The notes under the pieces are model-generated. The model was not told where the DNA came from and did no database searches. It saw only the letters and a list, made by a program, of their open reading frames with translations. This document shows, in pieces, positions 5,256 to 10,063 of a stretch of 10,063 nt of DNA. The stretch covers positions 1 through 10,063 of the forward strand of contig CAMBGO010000069.1 in assembly GCA_945866165.1 (NCBI GenBank), written 5' to 3'. Position 1 is the first letter of the stretch, and each line of letters opens with the position of its first letter. The translations under genes and the position numbers were made by a program. The stretch comes from Chitinophaga pinensis (GTDB lineage: Bacteria; Bacteroidota; Bacteroidia; Chitinophagales; Chitinophagaceae).

Positions 5256-5668
5256 TCTATTGGTTTAATTATCAAAGAAAATGCTTTTACCACGTGCAGA
5301 ATGAAAGGTGCAAACAGGATCTGAAAATAAATTGATTTAAGTGGAGCTTGACAGCCTAATAAAAAGATATTCATGTTTCGGTTTAAAAATAATAGTGATA
5401 CGCAAGTGAATCATTAAAAGAATATCAACCTGATGCCTTTACACCAATGCTTTAGGTTGATTAGTAGATAGAAAGCTAACTATACCCTACATGAAAACAT
5501 TCAATTTGTTCATTCAAAGCATACTTGCATTCCCATTATTGAAAAGGCTTATAAGCCCTCTTCAAAGAATATCTATCATTTCTTATTCTTTACAACCCCG
5601 CTTAATGTTGTTAATCAACCGGCAATCGTCTGTTGCACAACAGCATGTGATGCTGTATTGAAAATAGG
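5256..5668. other. Non-coding stretch, with two small hairpins at the right end
   Basis: No convincing gene is seen on either strand across this 413-nt stretch. A 56-codon open frame (5491-5661, plus) has no family features. Two adjacent short hairpins lie at the right end: CTGTTG/CAACAG (5630-5643, 2-nt centre) and CAGCAT/ATGCTG (5641-5655, 3-nt loop). They precede the TTGTNNG heptad array. The region may hold the distal promoter or leader of the polysaccharide operon, but no clear TTTG/TAnnTTTG pair is visible. Confidence 0.5.
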
Positions 5669-5713
5669 TTGTTGGTTGTGGGTTGTCGCTTGTTAGTTGT
5701 CGGTTGTTGGTTG
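5669..5713. repeat. Degenerate TTGTNNG heptad tandem array
   Basis: Six contiguous heptads, TTGTTGG, TTGTGGG, TTGTCGC, TTGTTAG, TTGTCGG and TTGTTGG, plus TTG lie about 100 nt before the SLBB gene. The TTGT core is invariant while positions 5-7 vary, the same fixed-core, variable-end style as the GTTTAGNN arrays but with a different unit and period (7 versus 8). Function unknown; a protein-binding or replication-slippage element are both possible. Confidence 0.8.
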
Positions 5714-5778
5714 AAAGGGGAAATTGTCAACTGTTTTTTTCTCGGTCATGTGACTGAGGTGGCGAAGCCATAAATTAT

Positions 5779-5786
5779 TATCTTTA
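5779..5786 (+). promoter_or_regulatory. Candidate -7 box (TATCTTTA) for the polysaccharide export operon
   Basis: TATCTTTA matches TAnnTTTG at all but the last base and would give a leader of roughly 15-20 nt before the ATG at 5809. No good TTTG -33 element is present at the standard spacing. Confidence 0.3.
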
Positions 5787-5808
5787 CACTTCTTGAAAAA
5801 ACTGTTTG

Positions 5809-8508
5809 ATGAGAAAATTTATTAGCAGCATATTAATGTTGATGATCCTATTTGTTCAATCGGAATCAATGGCTCAAGCCGTCCCGCAGGCGGCCGTGAT
5901 GGCGCAAGTAAGGGCCATACTGGGCAGTAAGGGACTGAACGAGGAAGAAGTTAAAACGCGACTGAAATCTAAGGGGATTGATGTTGAAAAAATGTCGCAG
6001 GATGACCTGATCAAAAACAAGGCGGTTATAGAACAAACCGTCAATGAAATGGAGGCGGAAAAGAAGGCTGCGGTTCCTGCTTCTACTCCTGCTTCGCCTG
6101 CATCTTCTTCTACTGTCACACCTGCAGCTGTAGCTTCAACAGAAACGGTGGTGGTCGATAATGTTGCTGTTGAAATATCCAAAAAAGAAACGGCTGCAGA
6201 GCTGCTTCAAGAAGCAGTGGTTGACCCCTTGCCTTCTTCTTCCATCTATGGCCACAAAATGTTCAGGGAAAAATCTCTGGAAATTTACCGTGTATCCAAA
6301 GATGCTAGTCCACCAGATAATTATATCCTCGCAGCAGGCGATAAAATCAATATCCTGATCTTTGGAAGGTCACAAGCCGACCTAAGCTTTGAGGTTAATA
6401 GCGCGGGTTTCATTCAGCCAAGCCAGATGCCTAAAATCTTTTTAAGTGGACTCACTCTGAAGCAGGCTAAGGAAATGTTGCTCAGTCGCTTCTCCACATT
6501 CTATTCTTTTGAACCCGGTCAGTTTTCTCTCACGTTGAATACCTCACGAACACTTACGGTGAATGTATTTGGGGAAGTAGAAAAGGCGGGCTCTTATACC
6601 ACCTCCGCATTGAACACGGCGCTTGGCGCCTTGGCAGTGTCTGGCGGTCCAACCGAGATTGGCTCGGTAAGAAATATTCAAATCATTCGCGGGTCTATAA
6701 GAAAGACATTGGACGTATATGCGTTCATGCGCGATCCGGCCATACAATTTGATTTTTATTTACAGAACAACGACATCATTTATGTACCCACATCCAGCAA
6801 AGTAGTTAGTTTGGAGGGAGCAGTAAATAGGCCCATGCGATATGAATTAAAAGAGCGGGAAGGCTTAAAGGAATTGCTTGAATATGCAGGTGGCTTGCGG
6901 GTGGATGCCTATACAGAGCTTTTGCAAATACAGCGGATTGAAAACAACAAGGTTATTCTGCAAGATTACAACCTTGCACAATTGTTGGCAGGTGCATCAA
7001 GTTTGGAATTGCGCAATGGAGATCTTATTAGGATTCGTTCTATCAATGCTCCTTTAAAATCTTTTGTTAAGGCATCGGGCGCATTGATGTATCCCGGAGA
7101 TTTTGATCTTAGCACTGCACCTACCTTGAAAGCATTGCTAAACAAAGCCAAAATAAAACCAGAGGCGAAGGTTGACCAAGGTTTTGTGTTGAGAAAAAAA
7201 CTCGACCAAACGGTTGAAGTAATGTCTGTTAACATTACTGATGTGCTCTCTGGAAAGCAGGCTGATATGGCCTTGATGCAAGAGGACGAATTGATCGTTT
7301 ATGAGCAATCGCGTTATGTAGATCAGTTTGGTATTTCAGTGGTGGGTGAGGTGAGGAATCCTTTTGAAAGAGCATTTGGTTACAACAAAGGACTGACCAT
7401 CAAAGAGGCGCTTGACCTGGCGGGCGGATTAAAGCCTACTGCGGCAGAGAGAGGGTATATCTACCGAACTGATCCATTTAAAGCTACCAAAACACAGTAT
7501 ATCTCAATAGATTTCAAGCAATCTTTCAAAGAACAATTAAAGCCAGGTGACAAGCTGGTCATCCTTAATAAGGATGCCTATGAAAAAGAATTTTCCATCA
7601 CCATTACGGGAGATGTAAAAAAACCAACTGTGTTGCGATATGATAGCAGTCTGACCGTTAAAGACCTGCTCAAGATTTCTAGCGGCTTCAATATTTCATC
7701 AGATCCACAGTATGTGGAGATATTGAGGCTGTCATTCAATAAGGGACAGGCTCCTGTTCGTTCACACATCAAACTCAATTTGAATGAGGCACTTGAAGTG
7801 GAGGGGAATGAGGTATTTGAACTAGCACCTTATGATATTGTAGTGGTTAGGCGTATTGTAGATTTTAGTTTACAAGAAACCATTGAAGTGAAGGGAGAGG
7901 TGGTAAAACAAGGGCCTTATGCATTGAGTTCGAAACGTTATCATTTTTCTGATCTTATCAAAGATGCAGGAGGATTTACACCTTATGCAGATATTTACAA
8001 CACCACGATGATTCGATATGTCGATAGCTCTGGTGTGGTGGTATTCAATGCAGAGGATGCCATGCAACACAAGCGTGATCTTAGCAAGGATCCTATTCTT
8101 GTAAAGGGAGATTATATTATTGTACCTGAACTTAATAATACTGTATTTATTGATGCAGCAGGCACAAACTATCTGCTTGCAAAGGGACAGCAAGATCTTC
8201 AGATTACTTACCAGGGTTCAGCAACTGCAAAGAGGTATATCATAAAGCATGCCGGTGGATTTGATGAAAAAGCCGATAAGAATTCCGTAAGGGTGATTCG
8301 GCAGAATGGTATGGTTGAATCTACCAGGCAGGGTTTTGTTTTTAACAAATATCCTCGTGTGAAGCCTGGCGACCGTATTGTGGTATCGAATAAAACAGAA
8401 GAAGAAAGAAAAAAGCGTGAAGTAAAGCCATTGGATTGGGATAAACTTGTAACGAAGCTATTGGCAGTCTTTACCACCCTTGCGTTGATACAAGCCTATG
8501 TCAAATAA
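5809..8508 (+). CDS. Multi-SLBB outer-membrane polysaccharide export protein (Wza-like)
   Basis: The 899-residue protein has a Sec signal peptide (1-23, cut near SMAQ-A, no lipobox Cys). A helical segment (26-86) and a low-complexity Ala/Pro/Ser/Thr linker (87-112) follow. The Poly_export (Wza N-terminal) domain is at about 167-245 (AAGDKINILIFGRSQADLSF). A series of SLBB beta-grasp domains starts at about 249, 332, 417, 509, 597 and 692, each with a V-x-G-x-V-x-x-P/G signature and an A/S-G-G (or S-S-G) turn. A degenerate last one lies near 805-860, and a C-terminal amphipathic or hydrophobic helix at 878-897 may form the outer-membrane pore as in Wza. Known role: the outer-membrane channel for capsule/exopolysaccharide export. 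The large size matches the Bacteroidota form rather than 380-residue Wza. The ATG at 5809 is preferred over an adjacent in-frame TTG at 5806. The last 11 nt overlap the Wzz-like gene, indicating an operon and partner proteins. Confidence 0.92.
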   Translation: MRKFISSILMLMILFVQSESMAQAVPQAAVMAQVRAILGSKGLNEEEVKTRLKSKGIDVEKMSQDDLIKNKAVIEQTVNEMEAEKKAAVPASTPASPASSSTVTPAAVASTETVVVDNVAVEISKKETAAELLQEAVVDPLPSSSIYGHKMFREKSLEIYRVSKDASPPDNYILAAGDKINILIFGRSQADLSFEVNSAGFIQPSQMPKIFLSGLTLKQAKEMLLSRFSTFYSFEPGQFSLTLNTSRTLTVNVFGEVEKAGSYTTSALNTALGALAVSGGPTEIGSVRNIQIIRGSIRKTLDVYAFMRDPAIQFDFYLQNNDIIYVPTSSKVVSLEGAVNRPMRYELKEREGLKELLEYAGGLRVDAYTELLQIQRIENNKVILQDYNLAQLLAGASSLELRNGDLIRIRSINAPLKSFVKASGALMYPGDFDLSTAPTLKALLNKAKIKPEAKVDQGFVLRKKLDQTVEVMSVNITDVLSGKQADMALMQEDELIVYEQSRYVDQFGISVVGEVRNPFERAFGYNKGLTIKEALDLAGGLKPTAAERGYIYRTDPFKATKTQYISIDFKQSFKEQLKPGDKLVILNKDAYEKEFSITITGDVKKPTVLRYDSSLTVKDLLKISSGFNISSDPQYVEILRLSFNKGQAPVRSHIKLNLNEALEVEGNEVFELAPYDIVVVRRIVDFSLQETIEVKGEVVKQGPYALSSKRYHFSDLIKDAGGFTPYADIYNTTMIRYVDSSGVVVFNAEDAMQHKRDLSKDPILVKGDYIIVPELNNTVFIDAAGTNYLLAKGQQDLQITYQGSATAKRYIIKHAGGFDEKADKNSVRVIRQNGMVESTRQGFVFNKYPRVKPGDRIVVSNKTEEERKKREVKPLDWDKLVTKLLAVFTTLALIQAYVK

Positions 8509-9589
8509 TTCAAGTATGTCGCACATTGAACAAACAAATCCTGCTAACATGGAAAGCGACGAGATCAGTTTGAAGGAACTTATCCTCAAGCTTAAAGAAG
8601 TCTGGAAACTGTTTATCCGCAACATCAAAACCATCCTCTTGGTCTCTTTGATCGGTGGGGCCCTTGGCTTAGTGTATGCTTGGATGAGCAAGCCCGTGTA
8701 CGAAGCCAAGATGACTTTTGTGATGCGTGCCGAGTCTAACAACATGTTGTCATCACTTTCAGGGCTCAGTTCTTTGCTTGGTGGTGGTACTTCTGCTGCA
8801 TCTGCAAGTCCGATGGATCGGATCATTGAGTTGTTGGGATCTGACAGGATCGTTGGCGAGGCATTGTTAAGTAAAGCAGTGGTAGATGGAAAGAATGATG
8901 TATTGGCCAACCACCTTATTCGGATTCAAAAATTTGATAAAGACTGGGAAGATGATACGCTTTTATCTAAAGCAAGCTTCACTGACAAAGATGTATATAC
9001 AACGTTGAGTTTGTCGCAGCGAAAGGCCATAAAAGTTCTTACATTGTTTGTTGCCGGAAAAAAAGGGATTCTATCCAAAAGTTTTGACAAGAAGAGTGGT
9101 ATCATCACGATGAACGTAAAGTATCATCATGAATCATTTTCTATTGCGTTGAGTAATGTTTTGTATGGATATTTAGTAGATTTTTACAGCAAGGAAGCGG
9201 TGTCAACGATCTCTTCAAAGGTGGAGGTGTTGCAAAATAAGGTTGACAGCATTCGCAATGCCTTGGGTGCAACGCAGTCGGCCTCTGCGAGGCAGGCCGA
9301 CCAGGGCTTGGGTATTTTGTTGCAGCAGGATAGGGTGCAGCAGAAGAACCTTGGTGTTAGGGAAAGCATCCTCACTGTGATGTTTGCTGAGGCACAAAAA
9401 AACCTAGAGCAGCTAAGCTTTATACAGGCCACTACCAGTCCGAGTTTTAGTATCATAGACCAGCCCTATTCGCCTATAAAACCAGAAACCAAAAGCAAAA
9501 TTTTATTTACCCTTGTCGGCATGTTCCTTTTCGGTGTGTTCACTTTTGGCTTTATCATTGTGAGGCGTTGGTTCAGGTCCTTGGTCTAG
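8498..9589 (+). CDS. Wzz-like polysaccharide chain-length determinant (PCP family, no kinase domain)
   Basis: The 363-residue inner-membrane protein has the polysaccharide co-polymerase plan: a cytoplasmic N-terminus (1-43), TM1 (about 44-63, ILLVSLIGGALGLVYAW), then the typical PVYEAKMTFVM strand, a Ser/Gly-rich loop SSLSGLSSLLGGG, a long periplasmic coiled-coil region (about 235-305), the Pro-rich IIDQPYSPIKPE motif (319-330) and TM2 (about 334-356). Only a short tail (RRWFRSLV) follows, so the BY-kinase domain is absent. Known role: sets polymer length and docks with the outer-membrane exporter. The start overlaps the export gene by 11 nt; M7 or M18 are alternative starts. Codons 260-268 lie in a GC-rich palindrome (9277-9301). 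Its in-frame TAG stop is followed, in the same frame, by a second Wzz-like fragment. Confidence 0.9.
   Translation: MSNNSSMSHIEQTNPANMESDEISLKELILKLKEVWKLFIRNIKTILLVSLIGGALGLVYAWMSKPVYEAKMTFVMRAESNNMLSSLSGLSSLLGGGTSAASASPMDRIIELLGSDRIVGEALLSKAVVDGKNDVLANHLIRIQKFDKDWEDDTLLSKASFTDKDVYTTLSLSQRKAIKVLTLFVAGKKGILSKSFDKKSGIITMNVKYHHESFSIALSNVLYGYLVDFYSKEAVSTISSKVEVLQNKVDSIRNALGATQSASARQADQGLGILLQQDRVQQKNLGVRESILTVMFAEAQKNLEQLSFIQATTSPSFSIIDQPYSPIKPETKSKILFTLVGMFLFGVFTFGFIIVRRWFRSLV
9277..9301. repeat. GC-rich palindrome inside the Wzz-like gene
   Basis: GTCGGCCT (9277-9284) and AGGCCGAC (9294-9301) form a perfect 8-bp stem. An alternative, mutually exclusive stem is GCCTC (9281-9285) with GAGGC (9289-9293). 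It encodes about QSASARQAD in the predicted periplasmic coiled coil, and local GC is well above its surroundings. It resembles a short REP-like element captured in a coding region, but only one copy is seen here. Confidence 0.5.
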
Positions 9590-9634
9590 ATTTATTCATT
9601 ATACTCTTTCATCAAATCAAATACTAAAACGAGG

Positions 9635-10021
9635 GTGTTTAATCAATCCATGTTAAAGTTAAGGGCCGATAGTTTGGCAGCGTTGTTGAACAATAAAACT
9701 TTTGTGGCAGCTACAAAGCAACAGGCTCTCGTTGATGCCAATCCGGCTTTGCGCAGTGCGCCCATTGCATCAGAGATCAGTGTCAGGGACAAGGCGATGA
9801 TTGCCACTATTTTTGCTGAAGTGGTGAAAAACTTAGAGCTGTCAAAAACATTGTTAAGTCAGGAGACGCCCGTTATACAGTTGGTTGACCAGAGCATGCT
9901 CCCGCTAAAGCGCGAGAAGGTGAGCAAGTTGAAATATTTGTTAACAGGTGGTTTCCTTGCAGGCTTTTTTATTGTGATATATTTATTAGCCAAGAGGTGG
10001 ATTAAATCACAGATAGTCTGA
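9635..10021 (+). CDS. Truncated Wzz-like protein (C-terminal half only), probable remnant gene
   Basis: The 128-codon frame matches only the C-terminal half of a chain-length determinant: a coiled-coil part (KLRADSLAALLNNKTFVAAT), a VRDKAMIATIFAEVVKNLEL helix, QETPVIQLVDQSMLPLKREK (the Pro-containing motif before TM2) and one TM segment (about 101-118) with a short basic tail. TM1 and the N-terminal periplasmic half (roughly 200 residues or more) are missing. It aligns with the end of the upstream Wzz-like protein (VRESILTVMFAEAQKNLE versus VRDKAMIATIFAEVVKNLE; SIIDQPYSPIKPE versus QLVDQSMLPLKRE). The start is unclear: GTG at 9635 or ATG at 9650, with GAGGG at 9631-9635 a poor-distance SD. 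It reads in the same frame as the upstream gene, and only the TAG at 9587-9589 lies between. It is most likely a pseudogene from deletion between tandem wzz-like genes, though a small single-TM accessory protein cannot be excluded. Confidence 0.7.
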   Translation: MFNQSMLKLRADSLAALLNNKTFVAATKQQALVDANPALRSAPIASEISVRDKAMIATIFAEVVKNLELSKTLLSQETPVIQLVDQSMLPLKREKVSKLKYLLTGGFLAGFFIVIYLLAKRWIKSQIV

Positions 10022-10063
10022 GGTGATTATTTTTTACAATTTAGTTTGAAGTACGAAAGTAGT

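Noticed and set aside
5491..5661. Small plus-strand open frame of 56 codons (MKTFNLFIQS start)
   Set aside because: It has no recognisable family or consistent codon use, no RBS, and its 3' part overlaps two hairpins. It is probably chance.
9590..9634. Stop-codon read-through linking the two Wzz-like frames
   Set aside because: TAG is followed by an open frame of the same phase, but one chance in three explains the phase. A fusion would join two C-terminal TM domains, which makes little structural sense, and no recoding signal is visible.

Overview
The window looks like chromosomal DNA from a member of the Bacteroidota, probably Cytophagales or a related order. The evidence is moderately AT-rich DNA, TAnnTTTG-type promoter boxes, weak ribosome binding sites, Bacteroidota-style EngB and chain-length determinant proteins, and a very large multi-SLBB polysaccharide export protein. 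The order-level placement is inference only.

Layout. (1) Positions 1-2347 hold housekeeping genes: the N-terminal 62 codons of a menaquinone/ubiquinone methyltransferase (ubiE/menG, minus strand, running off the left edge), divergent from engB (ribosome-assembly GTPase). A NodB-type polysaccharide deacetylase overlaps engB by 4 nt, and a TatD-family metal hydrolase follows. (2) A tRNA-Ser(GGA) at 2381-2467 has a good intrinsic terminator. (3) Positions 2523-4525 form an accessory island of three near-identical, inverted arrays of the octamer GTTTAGNN (copies A, B, C). They bracket two toxin-antitoxin modules: HicA/HicB between A and B, and a small antitoxin plus RelE/ParE-superfamily toxin between B and C. 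(4) An unrecognised exported protein (4649-5221) ends in a perfect 13-bp AT-rich hairpin, followed by about 590 bp of non-coding DNA carrying a second, different array of TTGTNNG-type heptads. (5) The start of an exopolysaccharide export locus follows: an 899-residue SLBB outer-membrane export protein, overlapping by 11 nt a Wzz-like inner-membrane chain-length determinant, then a 128-codon C-terminal piece of a second Wzz-like protein that lacks its N-terminal half.

How the genes fit together. Export protein and Wzz-like protein are the expected envelope-spanning pair of a Wzy-type capsule/exopolysaccharide system; glycosyltransferase, Wzx and Wzy genes would be expected beyond the right edge. 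The two toxin-antitoxin modules are plausibly self-maintaining passengers. The octamer arrays are the most unusual part: they repeat about every 0.9 kb, are 98-99% identical over long stretches, can fold into long hairpins, and one of them supplies the stop codon of hicB. This gives a cassette-like gene-plus-palindrome architecture that is not a canonical integron and has no recombinase in the window.
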